A program made the position numbers and the translations under genes. DNA of 35,676 nucleotides from Methanotrichaceae archaeon (GTDB lineage: Archaea; Halobacteriota; Methanosarcinia; Methanotrichales; Methanotrichaceae): positions 1 through 35,676 of the forward strand of contig JAFGMR010000056.1 in NCBI GenBank assembly GCA_016927425.1, written 5' to 3'. The notes beneath the pieces are model-generated. The model was not told where the DNA came from and searched no databases. It was given only the letters and a program-made list of their open reading frames with translations. Each line of letters starts with the position of its first letter. Within the stretch, counting starts at the first letter, position 1. Shown piece by piece: positions 1-7,365 of this stretch.

Positions 1-498
1 ACAACGGATTTAAATACTTTTCCGACAGCCTCAGTGTTGCGATTTGGCACTTCTCCTGAACGGCTAAAAGTGCTCAGGGGATTTATTTCGTTCCGCTTAG
101 AATTACATAAAGTTGGACTTACGCGAGGATTTCAGTGGGTAGATGGAAGTTTCTTGGAAAACATTGAATTACTAGAATCCCGCCCTCCCAAAGACATCGA
201 TGTAGTCACCTTCTTTCATCTACCCAATAACTCTACACAGCAAGATCTACTCGATACGTCTCCGCGGCTTTTCAATAGCAAAGATACCAAGGATGACCAC
301 CATGTAGATGCCCACTTTGTGCAATTAAATGGCAATATACCTGAAGATCTCGTATTTAAATCCACATATTGGCATAGCATCTGGTCTCACCGACGCGACT
401 TACTCTGGAAAGGCTATCTGCAAATTAATCTCTCTCAAACACAAGACGGCTCTGCAAGAGATGAACTCAATCGAATAACTTCTGGAGGCGTGTTATGA
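1..498 (+). CDS. DUF6932-like nucleotidyltransferase-fold protein (5' end cut by window edge)
   Basis: The reading frame is open to base 1, so the gene probably begins before the window; a GTG at 34 is a possible internal start. The visible part has a short helical region, then the polymerase-beta-type nucleotidyltransferase signature: a DGSF turn followed about 14 residues later by the acidic DID triad piece (KDIDVVTF). This layout (VDGSF...DID) resembles the DUF6932 family, whose biochemical activity is not established as far as I know. The C-terminal half has a DDHHVDAHF stretch, and the end of the protein is polar. The stop overlaps the start of the next gene by 4 bp (ATGA), so the two are very probably translated together. 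Base composition is visibly richer in A+T and in CGT/CGA arginine codons than the rest of the window, which suggests horizontal transfer. Family call moderate, function unknown. Confidence 0.7.
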   Translation, partial: TTDLNTFPTASVLRFGTSPERLKVLRGFISFRLELHKVGLTRGFQWVDGSFLENIELLESRPPKDIDVVTFFHLPNNSTQQDLLDTSPRLFNSKDTKDDHHVDAHFVQLNGNIPEDLVFKSTYWHSIWSHRRDLLWKGYLQINLSQTQDGSARDELNRITSGGVL

Positions 499-1400
499 TA
501 TTAAAAGAACATCATTATCTCTTATCAGAGCTGACCACTTTGGAGAGATTGATAAGTAAGTTGCCTGAATCTAGCGTGATCGAGAAGATGAGTCTAGAAG
601 CCCGCTTGAATGAGGTGAAGGAGATAATATCTGCTCAACAGACTCCTTTTTTTGAGCCAGCCCGTGTTCGATTGACATTCCGTGGAAAACCTGTCGTGAA
701 AAATTATGGGATATTCACTGAGTTTGCCGCTACCGTTTTAGATAAGTTTGTGAATATGGTTGCTGCTGTCGGCGCCAGCCAAAACGTTCCGTTGGGCACA
801 CGTGGCATGATCCCAAATCGTGAGGACTACCGTTTGATAATAACTGGAACGACTCCAGGATCATTTGGGTTCGAACTTGAAGAGGCACCTAGAGATGAAA
901 TATTAATTTCTCCTGTTAAGGCAGCGATCGAACAGACTATGTCGATTATGGAATCGGCTGTTGGATCAGATGATGACTTAGCAGATGCCATAGCTGAGGT
1001 TAATCCACGTGCTATTGAAGCAATGCGTGCATTTCTCGGTGCGATGGTAGAACATGAAGCATTATGTCTTCTTGAGATAGAGGAGAAAAAATTCCAATTT
1101 GATGATGTGAGTTCTGTCCGGATTACGAAGGAACGCCTTAGTCAAGATAATATCCACGAAGAAGACAAGGAACTTATAGGTATGTTCCAAGGTGTTTTGC
1201 CTACACGTCGCACCTTTGAATTTTCGATCAAAGAGGAAGATATAATCGTGGGAAAGGTTGGACTGGAGATTGAAGATGCAAGCAAAATTAATCACGTCAT
1301 CGAAAAGCCGATGAAGATCCAAGTCCATAAAAGACAAGTAGGAACGGGACAACCACGTTATGTCCTTCTTGGTTATAAAGAGATGGGAGAGCAAATATAA
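495..1400 (+). CDS. Conserved protein of unknown function, partner of the DUF6932-like NTase
   Basis: A 301-residue soluble protein with no signal peptide or membrane segment. Residues 1-50 are helical, with heptad-like leucines and a MSLEARL motif, and may form a coiled coil. A second region from about residue 55 carries RLTFRGKPV, then a mixed alpha/beta segment with TGTTPGSFGFELEE. An acidic, probably beta-rich C-terminal third ends in a lysine/glutamate-rich stretch. I recognise this as a protein type found next to DUF6932 genes but can assign no activity. Start ATG 495 overlaps the upstream stop by 4 bp. Like its partner it is AT-rich compared with downstream genes. A toxin-antitoxin or defence role is only inferred from the nucleotidyltransferase partner and the foreign composition. 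Confidence 0.75.
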   Translation: MILKEHHYLLSELTTLERLISKLPESSVIEKMSLEARLNEVKEIISAQQTPFFEPARVRLTFRGKPVVKNYGIFTEFAATVLDKFVNMVAAVGASQNVPLGTRGMIPNREDYRLIITGTTPGSFGFELEEAPRDEILISPVKAAIEQTMSIMESAVGSDDDLADAIAEVNPRAIEAMRAFLGAMVEHEALCLLEIEEKKFQFDDVSSVRITKERLSQDNIHEEDKELIGMFQGVLPTRRTFEFSIKEEDIIVGKVGLEIEDASKINHVIEKPMKIQVHKRQVGTGQPRYVLLGYKEMGEQI

Positions 1401-1498
1401 AAAGATCTCTCGTGTTACAGCAATCTCGGCACGCTATCCTCTCGAAATCCTCAAATATCGACCAGACCCGATAAAGAGCGATGAGTCTGGTGGGTACG

Positions 1499-2494
1499 AT
1501 GAGAGAGATATCTCGCACAACGCGACGCATAGGGGCATTGATCGCGCCCATAATTGCGCTTTTCGCCTTGATCAGCTGCGCGCTTGCTGGGACCGAGGAT
1601 GGCTCCTTCTGCCCCACATGTCCCGACTGGAACAACCTTGACGGCTGGTTCGAGCAGAAGGAGGCCTACTACACTCCGCCTCAAGCAACGACCCCCGCCG
1701 CCCAAGCGGCGCCAGCCCAAATTTCCGCTACACCGTCATATCCCCGAGCTTGGCTTGCAACCTCCGCTGACCATATTCTGGAGGGCCAGGTCATCCTTGA
1801 TGCACGATCCCCAGAGGAGTTTTCCACTGGTCACATTCCCGACGCGAGGAACGTTTACTGGGAGACTCTCCGATCAGGCGACTCCCTGGATCCTGAGAAG
1901 GTAGAGCAGGCCCTGGAAAAGGCTGGGGTGAACCGCTCAGACCATCTCCTGATCTCCGGAGGCACCGATGATGCGGCCTACCTGTTCTGGGCTCTGGAGT
2001 ACCTCGGGCAGGATAACCTAAGCCTCCTCGACGGCGGGCAAGAGGCCTATAGAGCAGGAGGCCATGCACTCGTGAATGGGGAAGACGATTACGGCAATCG
2101 GTCCAACACATCAGACTACGCAGTCGAGGCCCGCACCTGGCTTCTCGTAAACGAGAGCACGCTCGAGGCCACGGCCAGAAGCGTGGGCGTCCAGCTGGTG
2201 GATGCCCGAAAGAGCTTCGCGGACTATGGAAGAATCCACCTCAGAGGCGCCATACAGATCCCGGCAGAGGAGATCTACTCCGACGGCAGATTGATAGGAC
2301 CAGACGCTCTCGATGAGCTGTTTGCCGGCAGGGGGCTCGAGCAGAAGAAGACGATCATAGTCTACGCACAACCTGAAGCTGCCTCCCTCTACTGGGCCCT
2401 CAGGACGATGGGCTACAATGTCGCAATCATCGATGGAAGCTGGTGGATGGACTCTGCCATGGCCGTGAGCAACATCCGGCCTGGCAAGGCCTGA
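1499..2494 (+). CDS. Exported tandem rhodanese-fold protein lacking both catalytic cysteines
   Basis: A basic N-terminus and a hydrophobic stretch form a signal peptide. It contains LISC, a possible lipobox, just before ALA, a possible signal peptidase I site. A short CPTC motif and a Pro/Ala/Thr-rich linker follow. Two rhodanese-like modules come next: the first near residues 85-190 (VILDARSPEEF, GHIPDARN), the second near 220-325 (QLVDARKSF, HLRGAIQIP). In active sulfurtransferases a cysteine begins the loop after the central strand; here those loops read ISGGTDDA and VYAQPEAA, with no cysteine in either. The protein is therefore probably a binding or structural pseudo-rhodanese outside the cell membrane. 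ATG 1499 is preferred because GGTGGG lies just upstream; ATG 1481 in the same frame is the alternative. It is convergent with the epimerase gene. Confidence 0.82.
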   Translation: MREISRTTRRIGALIAPIIALFALISCALAGTEDGSFCPTCPDWNNLDGWFEQKEAYYTPPQATTPAAQAAPAQISATPSYPRAWLATSADHILEGQVILDARSPEEFSTGHIPDARNVYWETLRSGDSLDPEKVEQALEKAGVNRSDHLLISGGTDDAAYLFWALEYLGQDNLSLLDGGQEAYRAGGHALVNGEDDYGNRSNTSDYAVEARTWLLVNESTLEATARSVGVQLVDARKSFADYGRIHLRGAIQIPAEEIYSDGRLIGPDALDELFAGRGLEQKKTIIVYAQPEAASLYWALRTMGYNVAIIDGSWWMDSAMAVSNIRPGKA

Positions 2495-2530
2495 GGGGGA
2501 GGGGAGGCCTTGCCCTCGGCGAAGATCCAC

Positions 2531-3490
2531 TCAATAGACGGATCGCAAGAGCGCCTCTGTAGCCACTTCTATCGACTCCCTTGAGGAGTGGCCGGGGCTC
2601 CAGCCAGCCCTCTCCATCTCCTCTATCGAGAGAAGCATCTCGAAAACATCTCCCCTCCAGCCACGTCCATCGATTCCGCCAGTGAAGTTATATCTCACGT
2701 CCGAGAGGCCCATACTCTCAACCACGATATCTGCGATCTCGCTGACATCGATCGCATCCCTAGATCCGATGTTGAATATGTTCACATCCCCCTCTGAGGC
2801 CACCACGCCCTGGACCATCGCTCTTGCGCAGTCCCTGACCTCCAGGTAGGACTTCCTCTGCTTGCCTGAGCCCAGTATCTCGAGCTCCTCAGGGTTGGCG
2901 CGAAGCTTGCGAATGAAGTCAACGAGGACACCATGCGTTCCCCTCTCCCCCACGATGTTTGCGAAGCGATAGATCCAGGACTGCATATCGAATGTGTGGC
3001 AGTATGCCGATATCAGAGCCTCACAGGAGAGCTTCGATGCGCCGTAGAGGGAGATCGGCTTGAGCGGCCCATAGCTCTCCGGAGTTGGGATCATCGTCGC
3101 CTCCCCGTAGATAGTGGATGTGGAGGTGAAGGCGATCCTCCCAACCCCTCGCCTCCTCATGGCCTCCAAGAGGTTGTATGTGGCAATTACATTTCGGGCC
3201 AGGTGTGTGCGAGTATCGCGAGCCCCGACCTGGACGTCGGGATTGGCTGCCAGGTGGAAGACCAAGTCGGTCCCTTCCAGCACATCGTAAGCTGCTAAGG
3301 AGTCGAGAAGGTCGCCTTCCACAAGATGGAAGCGAGGGTTGGAGAGGTGCCCTTCCAGGTTCTCCCTCCTTCCGGAGCTCATGTTGTCGAGCACAGTGAC
3401 ATCGTTTCTCCCGACCAAGAGATCCACCAAATGGCTGCCGATGAAGCCCGCGCCCCCTGTAACCAAAATGGACAAGTCTTCTAGCATCAT
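2531..3490 (-). CDS. NAD-dependent nucleotide-sugar epimerase/dehydratase (SDR family)
   Basis: An extended short-chain dehydrogenase/reductase of about 319 residues. The N-terminal Rossmann motif is VTGGAGFIGSHL, followed by an acidic strand end (VLDNMSSGR) that would bind the NAD ribose. The catalytic region shows TSTSTIYGE, with the YGASK motif (YxxxK) about 25 residues later. The C-terminal half carries the substrate-domain pattern ANIVGERGTHGV and RKSYLEVRDCA typical of UDP-glucose/GalNAc 4-epimerases and dTDP-glucose 4,6-dehydratases. Specificity cannot be read from sequence; a UDP-sugar 4-epimerase for surface glycans or protein glycosylation is most likely. The frame extends to a GTG at 3559, but the family begins just before the Rossmann motif, so ATG 3490 or 3487 is preferred. 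It is divergent from tupA. Confidence 0.88.
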   Translation of the reverse strand: MMLEDLSILVTGGAGFIGSHLVDLLVGRNDVTVLDNMSSGRRENLEGHLSNPRFHLVEGDLLDSLAAYDVLEGTDLVFHLAANPDVQVGARDTRTHLARNVIATYNLLEAMRRRGVGRIAFTSTSTIYGEATMIPTPESYGPLKPISLYGASKLSCEALISAYCHTFDMQSWIYRFANIVGERGTHGVLVDFIRKLRANPEELEILGSGKQRKSYLEVRDCARAMVQGVVASEGDVNIFNIGSRDAIDVSEIADIVVESMGLSDVRYNFTGGIDGRGWRGDVFEMLLSIEEMERAGWSPGHSSRESIEVATEALLRSVY

Positions 3491-3577
3491 CTGTCCACAT
3501 TTGTCGGCGACTTGATGATATATCTTGCCCATCCGCGAGGACTTAAGGGACGACCGCACTACTGTTAAGCGCTATAC

Positions 3578-3594
3578 AAAACCAAAATGGTTTT
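3578..3594. promoter_or_regulatory. Perfect inverted repeat in the epimerase/tupA divergent promoter
   Basis: AAAACCA and TGGTTTT form 7-bp arms around AAA. The right arm runs into TTTTAAGG (3591-3598), which sits about 30 bases before the tupA ATG at 3628 and looks like its TATA element. A repressor bound here could block TBP, so this is a candidate metal-responsive operator. No ModE-type consensus was recognised, and chance cannot be excluded at this length. Confidence 0.35.
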
Positions 3595-3627
3595 AAGGTG
3601 AGCGGCTACGCTTATTAATCGATCTCA

Positions 3628-4539
3628 ATGGACTGCAGAACATTTAGGATAGCCCTATCCCTTTTAGGCATTGCGCTCTTATGCTCGAGCGCTGCTGCTG
3701 ATGGCGATAGGTTAAGGCTGGTTACCACAACCAGCCTGTATGACACCGGCCTATTGGACGTTATCAAGGAGAGGTTCGAGGAGAAGTACAATGTGACGCT
3801 TGATATCGTCTCCAAGGGGACCGGAATCGCAATCGAGCTCGGCGAGAGGGGCGACGCCGATGTGATCATGGTCCACGACAAAGTAAGGGAGATAAAGTTC
3901 GTCGAGGACGGCCACGGCCTGGAGCGGCGTTGCGTTGCCTATAACTACTTCTATGTATTGGGGCCTGCCAGTGATCCCGCTGGCATAAGAGGCTTGAGCC
4001 CCTCCGAGGCGTTCCTCGCCTTCATGGAGAAGGGGCGCGATGATCCCGGAAGCGTATGTTTCGTCTCGCGAGGCGACAACTCCGGAACGCATGCGAGGGA
4101 GAAGCTGATATGGAATAGCGTTGGCTTCAACGCATCCGAGTTCAATCGGAGCGAGGAATGGTACACTGAGGCCGGATCTGGCATGGGCGCAACCCTTGTG
4201 ATGGCAAACGAGAAGTCGGCATACACCCTATGCGATATGTCCACCTTCATGGCCTATCAGGGGCAGATAGAACTAGAGGCCCTCGTAACGGAGGGAGATG
4301 AGCTGCTCAACGTCTACGTGGCGATACCTGTGAGTCCGATAACGCATCCGGGCGTCAACTGCGAGGACGCGATGAACTTCGTCGACTTCCTCGTCTCAGA
4401 AGAGGGACAGGGAATCATAGAGGATTATGCAGTAGATGGGAAGACGCTCTTCTTCAAGGCGGCCGGCAACTGCGATATAATTGGGTGCTCACCAGATATA
4501 TGCGCAGTTCCGACATCCGGCTGCCCGGCTGAGGCATAA
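3628..4539 (+). CDS. tupA: Tungstate ABC transporter substrate-binding protein TupA
   Basis: An exported periplasmic-binding-type protein of 303 residues that should bind tungstate outside the membrane and deliver it to the TupB permease. Residues 1-24 form a signal peptide. The TupA family signatures are all present: TTTSLYDTGLL (33-43), GTGIAIELG (64-72), SRGDNSGTH (147-155) and GSGMGATL (183-190). These oxyanion-binding loops distinguish TupA from ModA and from WtpA. Four cysteines near the C-terminus (CDIIGCSPDIC and CPAE) form an extra tail that could be disulfide-linked. The gene leads a tupABC operon, and the GTG of tupB lies 13 bases after its stop. Tungstate would serve W-dependent formylmethanofuran dehydrogenase or aldehyde oxidoreductases; that link is inference. 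Confidence 0.93.
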   Translation: MDCRTFRIALSLLGIALLCSSAAADGDRLRLVTTTSLYDTGLLDVIKERFEEKYNVTLDIVSKGTGIAIELGERGDADVIMVHDKVREIKFVEDGHGLERRCVAYNYFYVLGPASDPAGIRGLSPSEAFLAFMEKGRDDPGSVCFVSRGDNSGTHAREKLIWNSVGFNASEFNRSEEWYTEAGSGMGATLVMANEKSAYTLCDMSTFMAYQGQIELEALVTEGDELLNVYVAIPVSPITHPGVNCEDAMNFVDFLVSEEGQGIIEDYAVDGKTLFFKAAGNCDIIGCSPDICAVPTSGCPAEA

Positions 4540-4552
4540 TAGGAGAGGTAAT

Positions 4553-5239
4553 GTGGATGAGATCTCCGCGGGATTGATTCAGGCCGTTTGGCTCATAGCC
4601 TCCCTCGATCCCGAGGTGATGGAGATTGCGGGAAGGTCGCTAGCCATTACGCTTGCCTCCACCGCTCTGGCCTCCGCGGTCGCCGTCCCCCTGGGAGGCC
4701 TCATCCACTTTCAAGATTTCTACGGAAAACGGCCCCTGATCAACCTGATCCAGACTCTCTACAGCTTGCCGACGGTAATAGTCGGCCTTCTCGTCTTCCT
4801 GTTCATCTCGAGGTCCGGCCCTCTCGGAAGCCTGGGCCTTCTCTTCACCCCCCAAGGCATGGTCGTAGGCCAGACGATGCTGATCCTTCCGATCATCATA
4901 GGATTGACGATATCCGCACTTGGCGGCGTCAATCCACAGATCAGGGAGACGGCCCTCACCCTTGGAGCCACCCGATCCCAGGCCATAGTCGCAATTGTAG
5001 GCGAGGCAAAGCCCGCGGTCTTCGCTGCCGTCCTTTTGGGATTTGGCCGGGCGCTATCCGAGGTCGGAGTGGCCATGATGATAGGTGGAAACATTCGCGG
5101 CTATACTCGCATTCTCACAACTGCCATTGCGCTCCAGACCTCCATGGGAAATATCGAGCTCTCCATGGCGCTTGGGATCATCCTATTAACCATCTCTCTT
5201 GCCGTAAACCTCCTCATGGCAAGGCTCAGGGGGGACTGA
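4553..5239 (+). CDS. tupB: Tungstate ABC transporter permease TupB
   Basis: An integral membrane permease of 228 residues with about five to six hydrophobic helices. It carries the binding-protein-dependent transport signature: ETALTLGATRSQA corresponds to the EAA loop that docks on the ATPase. The N-terminal ASLDPEVMEIAGRSL and LYSLPTVIVGLLVF match TupB-type permeases. The frame is open further upstream, but GTG 4553 is preceded by AGGAGAGGT at the right distance and starts at the usual family N-terminus. The stop at 5237-5239 lies immediately before the presumed tupC start. A run of six G's (5229-5234) inside the last codons probably doubles as the tupC ribosome-binding site. Confidence 0.9.
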   Translation: MDEISAGLIQAVWLIASLDPEVMEIAGRSLAITLASTALASAVAVPLGGLIHFQDFYGKRPLINLIQTLYSLPTVIVGLLVFLFISRSGPLGSLGLLFTPQGMVVGQTMLILPIIIGLTISALGGVNPQIRETALTLGATRSQAIVAIVGEAKPAVFAAVLLGFGRALSEVGVAMMIGGNIRGYTRILTTAIALQTSMGNIELSMALGIILLTISLAVNLLMARLRGD

Positions 5240-5240
5240 A

Positions 5241-6002
5241 ACGCCGCTCATCGAGGCAAGGGGGCTCTGCAGGAAAGTCGGCGAAGCGGAGATCCTAAAG
5301 GGGGTCGACATTGGAGTCGAGAAAGGGGAGGTCTTAGCCCTCATCGGCCCTACCGGCTCTGGAAAGACCACCCTCCTGAGACTGCTCAACTTGCTCGACC
5401 CACCCTCCCGGGGGACGCTCCTCTTCGATGAGATTGATGTGTCCGGGCTATCTGAGGCAAAGCGCCTTCTTATTCGACGCAGGATGTCGATGGTCTTCCA
5501 AAAGCCCCTCATGTTCAAGAGAAGCGTTGGAGAGAACGTGGCCTTTGGCCTGAAGGTCCGAGATTGCCCACGAACCAGCATGGCAGAACTGGTCTCGGGA
5601 GCGCTCGATGAGGTCGGCCTTGCAGAATATAGGGACCGGCTCGCGACCACCCTATCCGGGGGGGAGATGCAAAGGGTGGCCTTGGCTCGATCGATCGTCA
5701 CAAAGCCGGATCTGCTCCTGCTCGACGAGCCAACCGCCAACCTGGACCCAGGTGCGGCAAGGGCCATGGAGGAGATCATAACCCGCCTCACCAAGAGCAA
5801 GGTCACGATCATCATGGCCACACACGACCTCTCCCAGGCAAGACGGCTGGCCCAGCGCCTCGCCTTGATCATGGACGGCCGCGTGGTCCAGGCGGGAACC
5901 GCTAACGATCTCTCAGACCATCCTGCCTCAATGAACGTGGCACGTTTCCTATCGGGGGAGTACTGGCAACCCATCTCGTCCTATCAAGGTGGAAAAGTTT
6001 AA
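5241..6002 (+). CDS. tupC: Tungstate ABC transporter ATP-binding protein TupC (non-canonical ACG start)
   Basis: The ATPase that powers TupB, about 253 residues. Walker A GPTGSGKTT is at 36-44, the Q-loop is FQKPLMF, the signature is LSGGEMQRVALARS near 138, Walker B LLLLDEPTANLD lies near 157-168, and the H-loop is ATHD. The fold is complete from PLIEARGL onward, but between the in-frame stop at 5205 and the Walker A motif there is no ATG, GTG or TTG. The first TTG (5391) lies after Walker A and would give a dead protein. ACG at 5241 sits six bases after a G-rich Shine-Dalgarno run and two bases after the tupB stop, exactly where a start is expected. It may be a true ACG start, a point mutation of ATG, or a sequencing error. 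ATC at 5250 is a weaker alternative. Confidence 0.85.
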   Translation, partial: TPLIEARGLCRKVGEAEILKGVDIGVEKGEVLALIGPTGSGKTTLLRLLNLLDPPSRGTLLFDEIDVSGLSEAKRLLIRRRMSMVFQKPLMFKRSVGENVAFGLKVRDCPRTSMAELVSGALDEVGLAEYRDRLATTLSGGEMQRVALARSIVTKPDLLLLDEPTANLDPGAARAMEEIITRLTKSKVTIIMATHDLSQARRLAQRLALIMDGRVVQAGTANDLSDHPASMNVARFLSGEYWQPISSYQGGKV

Positions 6003-6028
6003 TCCCCTAGCAATCGAAGGCATCACAT

Positions 6029-6934
6029 ATGCAGCCATCGCTCCCCAGAGTGGCCCTCACCTGTATCCTACTCCTATGGGAGGCCTCGTCCGCAGCGCCA
6101 TATGCCTTCATCGGCCAGAGCACGGAGGACCTGGTGGGAGCCTTCTCAATAGAGAAGACCATCCGCTTTGGCGATTCGGGCTGCTTCTTTGAAGACGCTT
6201 CAATGCCATCAATAGCCCAAGGGAAGATCGAACCCCAAAGGGTCAACGTGACCGGGCTTTCCCAGGCCGTCAACCTGACCATGGAGTTGGAAGGAGCCCT
6301 ACCATCGACTGCAACTGCCGAGTTTATCAGCCCGACTGGCCTAGAGGAGCTCGCAATCGAGCTCCTGCCGGCTGGCGCCTCGACCTACCATGGCTCAGCC
6401 ACCCTTCCCGCCGGAAGCGAGCCCGGCCTCTGGAGGCTTTACCGAGTTGAGTATATGGAAGGCGATAAGATGGGGAATATCACCGATCCACATGAGCTCT
6501 CATTTCTGGTGGAGTCGATGGACCGCTACCCGCCCCACTTGATAGACCTGCGTTTCGAGCCAAAGACCATCAATCGTCTCGACCTCCAACCGATCGAGTT
6601 TCAGCTGGTGGCAGCCGACGCAAACGCCCTCTCTCCCGATGCAAGCGCTCGATTCGCCAGCCCCTCCGGATCTCAGATGGCCCTCGTCCGATTCGCAGGC
6701 GTTGAAGGAGGAGGCCAATTCCTCCCTTCCGAAGCCGTCCCTGGAGCCTGGACGGAGAATGCACCCACTACGAGGAGGTGGCAGGCCGGAAGCCTCATCC
6801 TTTCCCCCAATGCCGAGCCAGGAGCATGGATGCTGCTGAACCTGACCCTACTCGATACGGCCGGTAACTACCAGGTCCTCTGCCGGGAGGATCTGATCGA
6901 GGCCGGCCTCCCGGCGGAGTTCATGGTGGAGTAG
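6029..6934 (+). CDS. Exported protein with two Ig-like/beta-sandwich repeats
   Basis: A 301-residue protein with an N-terminal signal peptide (hydrophobic LTCILLLWEASSAA) and no other membrane segment. The mature part looks like two related beta-sandwich units. The first holds ISPTGLEELAIEL, then GSEPGLWRLYRV and GNI. The second holds ASPSGSQMALVRF, then NAEPGAWMLLNL and TAGNY. The repeated sequon (SP/PSG, EPG-W, then a glycine-asparagine turn) is the pattern of extracellular Ig-like domains in archaeal surface proteins. Several N-x-S/T sites suggest glycosylation. It begins 26 bases after tupC and may be in the tup transcript, but no metal-binding motif ties it to tungstate. Function unknown. 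Confidence 0.75.
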   Translation: MQPSLPRVALTCILLLWEASSAAPYAFIGQSTEDLVGAFSIEKTIRFGDSGCFFEDASMPSIAQGKIEPQRVNVTGLSQAVNLTMELEGALPSTATAEFISPTGLEELAIELLPAGASTYHGSATLPAGSEPGLWRLYRVEYMEGDKMGNITDPHELSFLVESMDRYPPHLIDLRFEPKTINRLDLQPIEFQLVAADANALSPDASARFASPSGSQMALVRFAGVEGGGQFLPSEAVPGAWTENAPTTRRWQAGSLILSPNAEPGAWMLLNLTLLDTAGNYQVLCREDLIEAGLPAEFMVE

Positions 6935-7351
6935 TTACTCCCCCATGATTTGAGCAACAAGGCGGCGATGACGGGGTTTGTTATCCATGTCCAAGAAGAC
7001 GATCTGCTGCCAACTGCCAAGGGCAAGCCTTCCATCGATGAAAGGCACTGTGAGGCTTGGACCGAGAAGCGATGCCCGGATGTGAGAGTGGCCATTTCCA
7101 TCCCTCCAGCGACGATCGTGAGCGTACTCGGCCGCGGCCGGGGCAAGCCTCTCGAGGGCTTCCAACATATCCTCGACGAGGCCCGGCTCGTACTCGATCG
7201 TAGTCAAGGCCCCCGTGGCGCCAGGGACGAAGAGCACGACAGACCCAGATGAGATGCCGGATCCCTCGACCACCATCGATACCTCGCCCGTTATATCCAC
7301 CATATGGCCATTTCCGGCGGTCTCGAACTCGATGTACTCCGTCGCAATCAA
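6935..7351 (-). CDS. YjbQ family protein (UPF0047)
   Basis: A compact cytoplasmic protein of about 138 residues with the full UPF0047 signature set: GALTTIEYEPGL, DGNGHSHIRASLLGPS, VPFIDGRL and LGSWQQIVFLD. Members of this family have weak thiamin-phosphate synthase activity in Escherichia coli, but their real role is unresolved. The frame opens at GTG 7360, but TTG 7351 is preceded by AAGGGTGA at ideal distance and gives the usual family N-terminus (IATEYIEFET), so it is preferred. The gene starts just after the stop of the upstream exported SCP2-like gene, and its Shine-Dalgarno lies near that stop, which indicates translational coupling. Confidence 0.85.
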   Translation of the reverse strand: MIATEYIEFETAGNGHMVDITGEVSMVVEGSGISSGSVVLFVPGATGALTTIEYEPGLVEDMLEALERLAPAAAEYAHDRRWRDGNGHSHIRASLLGPSLTVPFIDGRLALGSWQQIVFLDMDNKPRHRRLVAQIMGE

Positions 7352-7365
7352 ACCGTTCACCCTTC

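Noticed and set aside
1136-1162. R-x6-H pattern in the DUF6932 partner that could mimic a HEPN RNase motif
   Set aside because: Single occurrence in a charged, loop-like context and not in a four-helix bundle; too weak to call HEPN.
1401-1498. A tRNA or attachment site beside the AT-rich module
   Set aside because: No cloverleaf, CCA end or matching direct repeat was seen in the gap or near the window start.
4588-5298. 236-residue plus-strand frame across tupB
   Set aside because: Out of frame with clear permease helices; Arg/His/Pro-rich and without a fold.
5186-5974. 262-residue open frame on the minus strand
   Set aside because: Exactly antisense to the intact tupC ATPase; Arg/Ser-rich composition of a shadow frame with no domain.
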